Under the pieces are notes generated by a model. The model worked only from the letters and a program-made list of their open reading frames with translations. It was not told the DNA's origin and made no database searches. A DNA stretch of 64,000 bases from Rhizorhapis sp. SPR117 (lineage in GTDB: Bacteria > Pseudomonadota > Alphaproteobacteria > Sphingomonadales > Sphingomonadaceae). The stretch covers positions 1-64,000 of the forward strand of contig NZ_JAKKIE010000015.1 of the NCBI RefSeq assembly GCF_021742065.1, written 5' to 3'. The translations under genes were made by a program, and so were the position numbers. Positions within the stretch are counted from its first letter, which is position 1; the number at the start of each line of letters is the position of its first letter. Shown one piece after another: positions 56,887-64,000 of this stretch.

Positions 56887-57285
56887 TCAGGCCTGGCGCA
56901 CCATGCCGGACGCCATAAGGGCAAGCGCCTCATTGATCCTATCCGAGAGATCGGCGTCGACGTCGCAGCCTTTGATCGCCTCCGACATGGCTCGGACCCA
57001 CTGGTTGGCCGTCGCGGCACTGATCGCGATGGGTGCATGGACCGACATCATGCACTTGCCCGGATTGGCCGCGAACCAGTCGCGCGGTCCTCCGATCCAG
57101 CCGGTCAGGAAACCGCTGAGCGAGCGGCGCATCGGCGTCAAGTCGTCGGCGTGCAGGGCGCGAAGATCGCGATACGCAGGATCGGTGTCCATCAGGTCAT
57201 AGAAGCGATCCACAATTTGCCTGATCGCGTCGCTGCCCCCGATCGCTTCGAAGGGGGACCACGGCGGGGCACTCGCAGTCGTCAA
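56887..57285 (-). CDS. Group II truncated hemoglobin
   Basis: A 132-residue truncated globin: PFEAIGGSDAIRQIVDRFYD, the LTPMRRSLSGFLTGWIGGP segment, a heme histidine in MMSVHAPIAI and the group II tryptophan in ANQWVRAM. The start is TTG at 57285, overlapping the stop of the 38-residue ORF (TTGA), so it depends on that ORF for translation. The 232 bases between nsrR and this gene's 3' end hold nothing recognised. Confidence 0.88.
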   Translation of the reverse strand: MTTASAPPWSPFEAIGGSDAIRQIVDRFYDLMDTDPAYRDLRALHADDLTPMRRSLSGFLTGWIGGPRDWFAANPGKCMMSVHAPIAISAATANQWVRAMSEAIKGCDVDADLSDRINEALALMASGMVRQA

Positions 57286-57398
57286 TGCCGCCGTCCGCGC
57301 AAGGCATCTTCGATCGAGACGCTCCCGAGGACGATCATGAAGAACAGCATCGATCCGACAACGAGCAGGGGAAAATGGGCGCTGAACATCTCTGCCAT
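57282..57398 (-). CDS. 38-residue single-helix membrane protein coupled to globin
   Basis: A micro-protein with one membrane helix: MAEMFSAHFPLLVVGSMLFF is followed by MIVLGSVSIEDALRG and a basic end. AAAGGAA lies about 7 nt before the ATG at 57398. Its stop overlaps the TTG start of the group II globin. A TTGAC-N4-GTCAA box lies 49-62 bases upstream, so oxygen control by FNR is likely. It may anchor or partner the globin at the membrane (inference). Missed by standard length cutoffs. Confidence 0.78.
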   Translation of the reverse strand: MAEMFSAHFPLLVVGSMLFFMIVLGSVSIEDALRGRRH

Positions 57399-57446
57399 GA
57401 CGATTTCCTTTCGCAGTCAGGCTAGCGGCTCGCTGGATCGACCGAT

Positions 57447-57460
57447 TTGACGAAGGTCAA
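57447..57460. promoter_or_regulatory. FNR box before micro-protein/globin pair
   Basis: TTGAC-GAAG-GTCAA, extended by one matching T/A pair on each side. It sits 49 bases upstream of the 57398 start, a usual activating distance for FNR. Confidence 0.78.
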
Positions 57461-57485
57461 AGGCAATCAGCAGATATGGGCCGGT

Positions 57486-58805
57486 TTAGAGCGCGCTGCC
57501 GGCTGCACGTGTCGGATCGGCCCGGAAGCTGTCGAACCTGCTCGCAATCAGCCGCGCATAAGGCAGCCCGGCCGGTGCGATCTTCAGATGGCGAGATTCC
57601 ACGGCGAGGAGGTTCCTCGCCGTGAATGCTTCAAGATGGGGCCGCACGGCCTGCAACATATCCTCGGGGACGGCCGCTTCCCCAGAGCAGAGAAGGCTTT
57701 CAATGATCGCAGCGCGGCGGCGGGCGTCAGGCGAGCGCATCACGCCCCGTTGACCCGCGAGGCTCCCTGCCGTGACCAGCATGCGGTAGCGACCGGCGAG
57801 CTTCTCGTTCTGGAGAATCATGTCGGGGAACAGGCTGATGGCGCTGGCGCCGAGGCCCAGGATAACGTCGGCGGGATCGTCGGTGAATCCCTGGAAATTG
57901 CGCCGCAGGCTCCCCCCCTCGGCTGCCATGGCGAGCGGGTCGCCCGGCAATGCGAAATGGTCAAACCCGACGGCCGCGTAGCCTGCCCGGGTCAGGCGCT
58001 CGAAGCCGAGCGCAGCATGTTCGAAGCGTTGCCGCATGTCGGGAAGCTGGCTCCCATCGATCCGGCGCTGACGGGGGATCACCGAGGGCAGGTGAGCATA
58101 GCCGAACAAGGCCATGCGGTCGGGGGCAAGCCGCAGCGCTTCGTCGAGGGTGGCGTCAAGATCGGCGCCCGTCTGGCCGGGTAAACCGTACATGAGGTCA
58201 ATGTTCAGAGACCGGATACCTGAATCACGCAGCCGCGAAATCGCGGTCTCGATCATTGACAGGGGCTGGATACGGCCGATCGCCCGCTGAATATGCGGCT
58301 CGAAGGTTTGACAGCCGAGGCTGGCGCTGGAGATGCGCGCCTGGGCGATCGCATCGTACCAGCCATCGTCGAGGGTGCGGGGATCCAATTCGATCGACAG
58401 CGCGGCGGTGGCCGCATCGAACGCGACGATGAGTCGGTCGAGCAGCCGCAGAAAGCTCGACGGCGGCAGGGCATTGGGGCTTCCGCCGCCAAAGGCGATC
58501 CGGGTGACGCGTCCACGTCCCTGAAGGCGCCGGGCCACAAGGCGGATCTCCAGTTCGAGCGCTTCGAGATAACCCGCGAGCCTTCCCGGGCGATTGGCCG
58601 CACCCGTATTGCAACCGCAATACCAGCATATCTCCCGGCAATAGGGGATATGGACATAGACCGAGACCGGAGCTTCGCGGCCGATCCGTTCGAGCGCCGC
58701 CACTTGCTCAGATCGGCCGATCCCGCCTTCGAACTCGAGGGCGGTCGGATAGCTCGTATAGCGCGGCACTGGCTGGGCGAGCAGGTCTGGATGGTAGGGC
58801 CACAT
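57486..58805 (-). CDS. hemN: Oxygen-independent coproporphyrinogen III oxidase
   Basis: HemN (439 residues), a radical-SAM enzyme that makes protoporphyrinogen in heme synthesis without oxygen. The cluster motif is C56-x3-C60-x2-C63 in YCREICWYCGC; GGGSPNAL and LGCQTFEPHIQRAIGRIQ are typical. Length matches HemN rather than the shorter HemW. An FNR box lies 37-50 bases upstream. It would supply heme to the globins and catalase at low oxygen. Confidence 0.95.
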   Translation of the reverse strand: MWPYHPDLLAQPVPRYTSYPTALEFEGGIGRSEQVAALERIGREAPVSVYVHIPYCREICWYCGCNTGAANRPGRLAGYLEALELEIRLVARRLQGRGRVTRIAFGGGSPNALPPSSFLRLLDRLIVAFDAATAALSIELDPRTLDDGWYDAIAQARISSASLGCQTFEPHIQRAIGRIQPLSMIETAISRLRDSGIRSLNIDLMYGLPGQTGADLDATLDEALRLAPDRMALFGYAHLPSVIPRQRRIDGSQLPDMRQRFEHAALGFERLTRAGYAAVGFDHFALPGDPLAMAAEGGSLRRNFQGFTDDPADVILGLGASAISLFPDMILQNEKLAGRYRMLVTAGSLAGQRGVMRSPDARRRAAIIESLLCSGEAAVPEDMLQAVRPHLEAFTARNLLAVESRHLKIAPAGLPYARLIASRFDSFRADPTRAAGSAL

Positions 58806-58841
58806 GGCTCGTCCGCTTGTGCGCTCTCGGCATCTCTCTCC

Positions 58842-58855
58842 TTGACCAAGGTCAA
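58842..58855. promoter_or_regulatory. FNR box before hemN
   Basis: TTGAC-CAAG-GTCAA with flanking C/G match, centred 43 bases before the hemN start on the minus strand. Confidence 0.82.
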
Positions 58856-59174
58856 GGCTGCGTTTGGTCGGGGTCGAACAGACGAAAATCCGCCGAACTG
58901 CCTAACCAGGATCGTTCGCGCCGAAGTGCGCCGGCCCCTTTCGCTAGACGATGCCGCCGTGCGATCGCCGGCACCGTCATTCGCGCGCACGGCCGACGGC
59001 ACCTGCGCACGCCTTGGTATCATTCCCTCCCTGCTGGCGCGGTCGCGCTTGTTTGGTCGCGCGAGCCTCGCGGAAGTTGAGATTGTCTTCTCAAGAGGTC
59101 GGGACAGTGACGTCTCCCGGATTCGAGCCAGCATGCGCCGCTTGCCGATTTTCTTCGCTTCGGCCACGAGGCTT
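58856..59174. other. Intergenic region hemN to micro-ORF
   Basis: About 320 bases between the hemN FNR box and the next FNR box. Open frames pass through on both strands but none has a ribosome site or a recognised product. No other feature is supported. Confidence 0.4.
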
Positions 59175-59188
59175 TTGACCGCCGTCAA
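59175..59188. promoter_or_regulatory. FNR box before 35-residue ORF
   Basis: TTGAC-CGCC-GTCAA, 76 bases upstream of the micro-ORF at 59265. No other start is close downstream, which makes that ORF, or a small RNA ending at the terminator at 59440, its likely target. Confidence 0.7.
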
Positions 59189-59264
59189 AGTGCTGGCCTT
59201 GCTCCGGGATCACAACTTCATCCATCGACTCCGTCAGGATACGCGACATGGCACCAGCGCTTCG

Positions 59265-59372
59265 ATGTCTCCTTTCTTGCTTTCCCTTGCGGCTGGCGCC
59301 CTATTGACTGCGGTCTTGCTCTTCGTGCCCTCGGACGGGCGCAGGCTGGTTCGCGAACAACCGTTGTACTGA
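59265..59372 (+). CDS. 35-residue single-helix membrane ORF
   Basis: A micro-ORF starting MSPFLLSLAAGALLTAVLLF, one membrane helix followed by a charged end (SDGRRLVREQPLY). It is framed by an FNR box upstream and a strong terminator at 59407-59440, as expected for a one-gene transcript. The ribosome site is poor, and an overlapping 18-codon frame from ATG 59248 has a better one, so translation may be coupled. Unknown function. Confidence 0.58.
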   Translation: MSPFLLSLAAGALLTAVLLFVPSDGRRLVREQPLY

Positions 59373-59406
59373 TCCTGGCGCTACCCCCTCCCCGCGCCAG
59401 CGCAAT

Positions 59407-59440
59407 GCCACCGCGGACCGCGTCCGCGGTGGCTTTTTTT
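59407..59440 (+). terminator. Strong rho-independent terminator
   Basis: GCCACCGCGGAC, a 3-nt loop CGC, GTCCGCGGTGGC, then seven T residues: a perfect 12-bp GC-rich stem with a T-run on the plus strand. It ends the transcript that starts at the FNR box at 59175. Confidence 0.92.
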
Positions 59441-59562
59441 CGCATTTATGTCGCTTGCAAACCCATGCGCGAGGGGCGGTCATTGGTGGCTTGCTGCCGG
59501 GCAGGTTTGAGGAGATGATCCCAGGCTACGGACATAACTCGTGGGTTTGGCTGGGGCGGGAA

Positions 59563-60159
59563 ATGGCGAGCAGAGAAGACATAACCCGAGCATCCCTCTG
59601 GCTGGCCGTGTTGGCGGGCGGACCGCTGCTCGGCGCCAAGTTGTTCGACCTTCTCGTCCTTGCTGGCGCTTGGAGCGCTAATCCACCTGCATCTCTCGGT
59701 ATGATGCCTTACGGCAAGGCTTGGCCAGTCGATACCGGCATATTCTTCATTCCGTTCTCGGCCGCCATGCTGATAGCCGGGTTCGGTGCGCTCGTAGCGG
59801 GGTGGCGAACCCCGTGGCGCTATCGATGGCTGCTCTGCCTGCCATCGATCGGCATTCTGCTCCTGCTGATCCTGACTGTGGTCGAGTTCTGGCCTATGAA
59901 CGCCGCGCTCTTCTATCACGGCATCCACTCGCCCAAGGACACCATCACAGATGGTCAGTCGATCGCCATGGCGCAGCGCTGGGTGACGACTGGGTTCGGG
60001 TAGCTGGAGCCGCTGCCGCTTTTCGTATCGGCCATGCGGGCGCTGACCTTGCCCTGGCCTCAAGACATTGCAAAGGACCCGCCGCTTGTGCGTGTCGTTC
60101 TCGCGCTCGCCCTTGCCGGAGTGGCGGGTTTCATAGTGTGGTTCGTGTCGAATCTATGA
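59563..60159 (+). pseudogene. Four-helix membrane protein (DUF1772-like) broken by an amber codon
   Basis: The frame gives three membrane helices (LWLAVLAGGPLLGAKLFDLL, FSAAMLIAGFGALVAGW, PSIGILLLLILTVVEF) and then RWVTTGFG followed by TAG at 60001-60003. Beyond it the same frame continues LEPLPLFVSAMRALTLPWPQ and a fourth helix VLALALAGVAGFIVWFVSNL to TGA at 60159. A single TGG-to-TAG change explains this. Start uncertain (59515 or 59563). An ATG at 60034 could restart the tail. The overall layout resembles DUF1772 membrane proteins; this is a weak call. Confidence 0.65.
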
Positions 60160-60330
60160 CCCTGTGCCGGGCGACAGCAGTCACCGCATGACTGGGTTTA
60201 CAAGCTACATGACTGTCCTTTTTCTTCGGTGATCTTCGCGATCGCCGAGACAGCCCGGCGCGGCGTGTGGACATTGTGATCAGCACCGTCAGCGTCGAGT
60301 CCTCCGCCCGATCCAGCTGACCGTCAACTT

Positions 60331-60344
60331 TGACGCGAGTCAAA
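60331..60344. promoter_or_regulatory. FNR box before 60396 gene
   Basis: TTGAC-GCGA-GTCAA with a matching T/A pair outside, 52 bases before the 60396 start. Confidence 0.78.
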
Positions 60345-60395
60345 GCTGCCGCTTCATGCTTTCGCTAGACCCCGCAAGTTGCATCGGAGAAAGAT

Positions 60396-60965
60396 ATGCG
60401 GCCTCAGCGGAGCGTCATGAATATCGAGAAGGCGCCGGACAATCTCGTCGCCTTCAGGTCGGGCTGGCATATGATTGGTGAGCTGGAACTGGTTCCCATC
60501 ATGACCGATCACGCGCACCTAGCGGCATTGTGCGACAGGCTCGAAAAGCTCGCCGACGGGCTGCCCGGCCTGCCTCGACCCGCGCTGGTGGACGATGTCT
60601 GCGCGGACCTGGGGAGGCTCTCGTCCCAGCTTCCCCGCGGGGGGCGACGGCTCGTTGAACAGCTGTTCGCCCGCCCAACGGCAGAGCCGCTCCGCACGAT
60701 CCTGCTGGAACGCATCGGGCGCCAGCATCTGGTCGAGGCGATAGCTGCGGAGGATCTCGCAGCTGCGCTGCGGCCGCTGAATTGCGCTACGCGCGCCTTT
60801 TCCGCGGAGGCCTTGGGATACATGTTGAGAAGCTTCTTCGAGGTGGCGCGTGCGGACATGGCGTTCGAGACGCTGGCACTCCTGACCCTCGGAGGAAACC
60901 GGCTAACGAATGAGGCAAACGCGTTTCTGGTCGGCCGCCTTTCCGGATGTGGCAGCCGCTCCTAA
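60396..60965 (+). CDS. Unknown helical protein under FNR control
   Basis: A 189-residue soluble helical protein: IMTDHAHLAALCDRLEKLAD, DDVCADLGRLSSQLPRGGRR, then LGYMLRSFFEVARADMAFET. The His-rich first helix recalls hemerythrin-like proteins, but the full set of metal ligands is not seen. GGAGA precedes ATG 60396; ATG 60417 is an alternative. It is convergent with fnr and has an FNR box. Confidence 0.7.
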   Translation: MRPQRSVMNIEKAPDNLVAFRSGWHMIGELELVPIMTDHAHLAALCDRLEKLADGLPGLPRPALVDDVCADLGRLSSQLPRGGRRLVEQLFARPTAEPLRTILLERIGRQHLVEAIAAEDLAAALRPLNCATRAFSAEALGYMLRSFFEVARADMAFETLALLTLGGNRLTNEANAFLVGRLSGCGSRS

Positions 60966-60981
60966 CCTCCGGCCGAGCGGC

Positions 60982-61725
60982 TCAGGCCGCCTCGGCGAGC
61001 CCTTCCAGTCCGCCCCGGTCGATGATCGCCACCGACCGGCCGCCGGAAAGCGCGATGATTCCGCGGTTCTTCAACTTGGTGAGCTGTCGGCTGACAGTTT
61101 CGATCGTGAGCCCCAGCACCTCCGCGATCTGCCCCCGGGAGAGCGGCAGCTCGAACGCATTCGGCCGCCCTTCGCTCGCCAAGGGAGTCTCAATGGCCGC
61201 CTCCATCTCCAGCAGAAAGCCTGCGATGCGCTCGCCGGCGGACTGACGCGCCAGCATCAGCATCCGGTGGCGCGCCAAGTCGAGCGAATGCGCCATTCGC
61301 CTGAGCAATTCCTGCTCGACGCAGCTATGCATGTCCAGCAGGCGCCTAAAGTCGCGCTGCGCGAAGATGCAGGTTTGCGCGTCCGTGAGGGCGGTAAACG
61401 TGAACTCGGCCTGCGGGGCGAACGGTTGCCCGATGAAATCGCCTGGATATAGGAGCCCGACGATCTGCTCACGGCCGCCGATGGTCGAGGCAGTGATCTT
61501 GACCATGCCCGAGACGAGGCTCCCGCATGGAGGATGCGGGTCGCCCGCCCAGATGAGGCCTTGCCCGCGCGAAACGCGCGAGCGCCGCCCGATGCGGTGG
61601 AACGTGGCCAGATCCGCATCCGAGACACCCTTACAGACCGCTGAGCTTCGCACAGCGCAATCGGCGCAGGATTGGACAAGCTGGATCATGCCTGTCTTAT
61701 CGCGCGCCAGGCGGGCAGCCAGCAT
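60982..61725 (-). CDS. fnrL: FNR-type oxygen-sensing regulator (FnrL)
   Basis: A 247-residue Crp/Fnr protein with FeS-cluster cysteines C20, C23 and C31 (SCADCAVRSSAVCKG) and a fourth at C119 (DAQTCIF). The C-x2-C-x7-C spacing is that of alphaproteobacterial FnrL. The recognition helix GLTIETVSRQLTKLKNRGII has E-x2-S-R, which reads TTGA half-sites; four such boxes lie within 5 kb. Start 61725 places the first cysteine at 20 as in E. coli; ATG 61689 is possible but leaves only seven residues before it. Confidence 0.93.
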   Translation of the reverse strand: MLAARLARDKTGMIQLVQSCADCAVRSSAVCKGVSDADLATFHRIGRRSRVSRGQGLIWAGDPHPPCGSLVSGMVKITASTIGGREQIVGLLYPGDFIGQPFAPQAEFTFTALTDAQTCIFAQRDFRRLLDMHSCVEQELLRRMAHSLDLARHRMLMLARQSAGERIAGFLLEMEAAIETPLASEGRPNAFELPLSRGQIAEVLGLTIETVSRQLTKLKNRGIIALSGGRSVAIIDRGGLEGLAEAA

Positions 61726-61745
61726 TGGGAAACATACGTAGTAGG

Positions 61746-62021
61746 ATGCTGCAATCCAGCTCCGATCCCTGGGCCTTGGCCGCGAGCATGACCCCGCAAA
61801 GCTGGCAATGGCCCGAACGGGTCGCGCGCCGCACGATGGGCGAGCCGACGCTGTGGGACGCCGGTATCCGCCTGATGCGCGCGGGGAACCCGGAAGGCTG
61901 GCGGGCCATCGTTGATGCCGCCGACATGCGGCAGGCGAACCGCGACACCATCGCCGCTTGCGAGAGGGCGGCGGAGAAAGCCAAGGAGCCGGTGCGATGC
62001 ACGATCAGGATAGGGCGTTAG
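61746..62021 (+). CDS. Unknown 91-residue protein divergent from fnrL
   Basis: A small basic protein: ASMTPQSWQWPERVARRTMG, ending in an A/E/K-rich helix (CERAAEKAKEPVRC). The frame also opens at TTG 61725. It faces fnrL with almost no gap, so the two starts share a short promoter region. It has no recognised family. Confidence 0.55.
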   Translation: MLQSSSDPWALAASMTPQSWQWPERVARRTMGEPTLWDAGIRLMRAGNPEGWRAIVDAADMRQANRDTIAACERAAEKAKEPVRCTIRIGR

Positions 62022-62117
62022 ACGCTTTGGCCGGATCGCAGGATGATAGGCCGCGAAGCCGACCGGCCGCTACGGCGCTATATGGGGAGCGCGCGGCCGG
62101 TCGCTTCGCTCCACACC

Positions 62118-63050
62118 TCATTCACTCATTCTTTCCTCGCTTGGGGGAAAGAGCAACGTGCGGGCAGTTGCGATAACGGTCTTGTTGAGATCGTGAAGGA
62201 TGTGGACGAAAAGCCGAGAATATTGCCAGTATAGCGTGACATCCAGTGCACGCAAAGGTTCCAACGGTTGCAGTTCGCCAGACGCAATGTAGCGATCACC
62301 CAGAATATGCGGCACCATGCCCCAGCCCAGTCCCACCCGTAGTAGGTCGACAAATCCTTGAGTAGACGGCACCCAATGGGTTGGTGGCGATACATCGCTG
62401 TCCAGAACAGTCTTTGCCCAGCGCGCCTGCAGGGCATCTTCCCGGTCGGTGCGCAGCATCGGTGCTTTCGAAAGAGAGAGAGCGTCAATGCCGTTCGGGA
62501 AAAAGCGGGTGAAATAGGCCGGTGATGCAACCGCAACATAGCGGAGTATGCCTAAAGGCGTAATACGGCAGCCTTGAACGGCCGCTGGGTCAGCGGTGAT
62601 TGCCGCAAGGACTTCGCCGGAGCGGAGCAATTGGGCGGTTTGTTCCTCACCCTCAAGAACGAGATCAAGCAGATTACCACTGCGCCGCGCAAACTCCCCT
62701 GCAGCCGCTGGAAACCATGTGCTGAGACTATCGCCATTGACCGCAATGCGAATTGTGGGGGCACATGCCGGATGAACGGTAAAAAGGTTCGGCATTCCGT
62801 CTATGAGGTTCCTTTCGAGTAGCTGCACGCGCTCGAAATGAGCGCACATACGCGCGCCGACCGAGGTCGGGCGACAAGGGCTTGTGCGCAACACCAGCAC
62901 TGCGCCGACACGTTCTTCAATGGCCTTTATCCGCTGAGAGACTGCCGACGAGGTGACTCCGAGAGCTGCGGCGGCACGCTCAAAACTTCCCTCGCGCACC
63001 ACGGCGGCAACAGCAGCGAGTGCTGAATATTCGATTATGGGATTAGTCAT
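62118..63050 (-). CDS. ArgP/IciA-type LysR regulator
   Basis: A 310-residue LysR protein of the ArgP branch: IEYSALAAVAAVVREGSFER, AALGVTSSAVSQRIKAIEER and an effector domain with TIRIAVNGDSLSTWFPAAAG and GLGWGMVPHILGDRYI. ArgP relatives usually sense lysine or arginine and activate an exporter. It is divergent from the 63144 gene over a 93-base AT-rich gap. Less GC-rich than the rest of the window. Confidence 0.9.
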   Translation of the reverse strand: MTNPIIEYSALAAVAAVVREGSFERAAAALGVTSSAVSQRIKAIEERVGAVLVLRTSPCRPTSVGARMCAHFERVQLLERNLIDGMPNLFTVHPACAPTIRIAVNGDSLSTWFPAAAGEFARRSGNLLDLVLEGEEQTAQLLRSGEVLAAITADPAAVQGCRITPLGILRYVAVASPAYFTRFFPNGIDALSLSKAPMLRTDREDALQARWAKTVLDSDVSPPTHWVPSTQGFVDLLRVGLGWGMVPHILGDRYIASGELQPLEPLRALDVTLYWQYSRLFVHILHDLNKTVIATARTLLFPPSEERMSE

Positions 63051-63143
63051 GCTTAATACCCCTTAGAATATTTAGCTATCCTAACTGGCAATGGTGGATC
63101 ATCCAACCACAAACATAACGAATGGCTTTCTAGGAGCTTCGCA

Positions 63144-63854
63144 ATGGATGCATCATCATCACTCGCAGGAGTCATAGACGCGGAGAATTTGGCTTTTACT
63201 TCCCATGTAAAATCTAAACTCTCCAACCTCGCGAACTTCGATACACGTTCACTCAACTGGCTAATGCTGGAGCATTATCAATTTTCGGCTCGCAATACGA
63301 CCTTCCTCGCACAAGGAGCGGAACTAGCACTTGAATTTACGAACGCGGCTATTCACACCGAATTGATGCGAAATCTGGCCGAAGAGAACGGCCATGCCGC
63401 AATGTATAAGTCCGCGTTGGAACGTATTGGCATTTCCATCGAGTCCAGAGACGAGTTTCCTCCCACTTCGTATTTCTTCTTCCGTATCGCTGGTCTGATA
63501 TCGGATGACCCCTCGCGAATGCTTGGTGCCATGTATGCCACGGAAGCGGCGGCGATCTTCGAGCATGAGATTTTCCGGCATATCTCCAAGGAAGTCATCA
63601 GGCGTGGTGAGCTTGCGGCCGAGGGTAAGCCCTTGGTGGCATTCCACGACATGCATCTGAGCGGAGTCGAGCAGAGCCACAAGGATGAACTCGGAATCTT
63701 TCTACAGGAGATCAATCCCTATCAGCAGACCGTCAGTGCTGATGGCGTCAGCCCCGGCGCCGCATTGGACGGTGGACGCAAGGCGATTGCGGCGATGCGG
63801 CAATGGTGGCAGGATTTGCTCGCGCCGATCTTTCCCCTCGCCATCGCTGCGTGA
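63144..63854 (+). CDS. Heme-oxygenase-fold diiron-type (HDO/CADD-like) protein
   Basis: A 236-residue helical protein: LNWLMLEHYQFSARNTTFLA, RNLAEENGHAAMYKSALERI, ATEAAAIFEHEIFRHISKEV and HDMHLSGVEQSHKDELGIFL. The pattern of Glu and His (E81/H84, E134/E140, H171, E176, H179) fits heme-oxygenase-like diiron oxidases such as CADD and UndA. Those act on small amine, fatty or aromatic substrates. Substrate unknown; its ArgP-like neighbour suggests an amino-acid link. Codon use is AT-richer than nearby genes, a sign of transfer. Confidence 0.8.
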   Translation: MDASSSLAGVIDAENLAFTSHVKSKLSNLANFDTRSLNWLMLEHYQFSARNTTFLAQGAELALEFTNAAIHTELMRNLAEENGHAAMYKSALERIGISIESRDEFPPTSYFFFRIAGLISDDPSRMLGAMYATEAAAIFEHEIFRHISKEVIRRGELAAEGKPLVAFHDMHLSGVEQSHKDELGIFLQEINPYQQTVSADGVSPGAALDGGRKAIAAMRQWWQDLLAPIFPLAIAA

Positions 63855-63865
63855 GCCGAGGGGGC

Positions 63866-64000
63866 ATGTCAATGCAAGAACTGAGACTTACTGAGTCAGC
63901 TTCACATTCGTTGAGCGAGAGGATCATCACCGTATCAGACGGATCAACCGGGTCGCGCTCCGCACCGTTTCCTCTGATCCCCGTCGCTGCGCTGTTGGTG
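63866..64000 (+). CDS. N-terminus of a gene leaving the window (probable membrane transporter)
   Basis: An open frame from ATG 63866 (MSMQELRLTESASHSLSERI) to the edge, where a hydrophobic segment starts (FPLIPVAALLV). GAGGGGG lies upstream and best fits the internal ATG at 63872. A polar N-terminus followed by a helix suggests an MFS-type or similar transporter. It is 11 bases after the HDO-like gene and probably co-transcribed. Confidence 0.55.
   Translation, partial: MSMQELRLTESASHSLSERIITVSDGSTGSRSAPFPLIPVAALLV

Noticed and set aside
59392..59405. CCGCGCCAGCGCAA, a possible fourth NnrR-type site
   Set aside because: The left half-site lacks TTGCG, and the segment lies between an ORF stop and a terminator rather than in a promoter.

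Overview
The window is GC-rich, almost fully coding, and reads as an alphaproteobacterium, most likely a sphingomonad. The reasons are the style of the F-type conjugation genes, a three-cysteine Rrf2/NsrR regulator, an FnrL-type FNR, and the abundance of TonB-receptor and small membrane genes. It looks like a conjugative plasmid or integrative element: a transfer module followed by stress, redox and nitric-oxide cargo. No rRNA, tRNA, CRISPR array, complete insertion sequence or replication origin was recognised.

Region 1 (1-19038) is a compact F-type type IV secretion operon, all on the plus strand: traB (5' cut by the window edge), traV, traC, three small membrane ORFs, traW, traU, a small unknown ORF, a traN split into two genes, trbC, an S26 (TraF-type) peptidase, traF, trbB, a small ORF, traH and traG. 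Most junctions are 4-nt start/stop overlaps. The exception is a vapBC-like toxin-antitoxin cassette inserted antisense between traF and trbB.

Region 2 (19035-22226) is a cargo pocket. It holds a small membrane gene, a Fic-domain protein with its inhibitory motif, an unknown 334-residue protein, and a decayed second copy of the small membrane gene on the far side.

Region 3 (22227-34532) holds a Gfo/Idh/MocA oxidoreductase, a type-II NADH dehydrogenase, the ClpB-CbpA-CbpM chaperone set, a flavodoxin-fold oxidoreductase, a GAF-GGDEF-EAL protein with an altered EAL site, and a catalase. Region 4 (34868-46088) holds a Crp/Fnr regulator divergent from a TonB receptor-cupin pair, a CopD-like membrane protein, small unknowns, and the sulfur operon cysJ-cysI-metB. 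The palindrome TTGCGCCAGCGCAA occurs three times in regions 3-4.

Region 5 (46897-53029) is a LysR divergon with small membrane proteins, a 1-Cys peroxiredoxin overlapping a carbonic anhydrase, and a CPA1 antiporter. Region 6 (53267-62021) is a nitrosative and low-oxygen block: rnk; an operon of group III truncated globin, DUF1971 protein, flavohemoglobin and CopD-like protein facing NsrR; a group II truncated globin with a 38-residue membrane protein; hemN; a 35-residue membrane ORF; a membrane gene broken by an amber codon; and FNR. Four TTGAC-N4-GTCAA boxes sit before members of this block. Region 7 (62118-64000) has an ArgP-like LysR divergent from a heme-oxygenase-fold diiron-type protein and the start of a gene that leaves the window.

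Taken together, the element appears to carry its own conjugation machinery plus a regulated package (FNR, an NnrR-like factor, NsrR, LysR) for handling low oxygen, nitric oxide, peroxide and heat.
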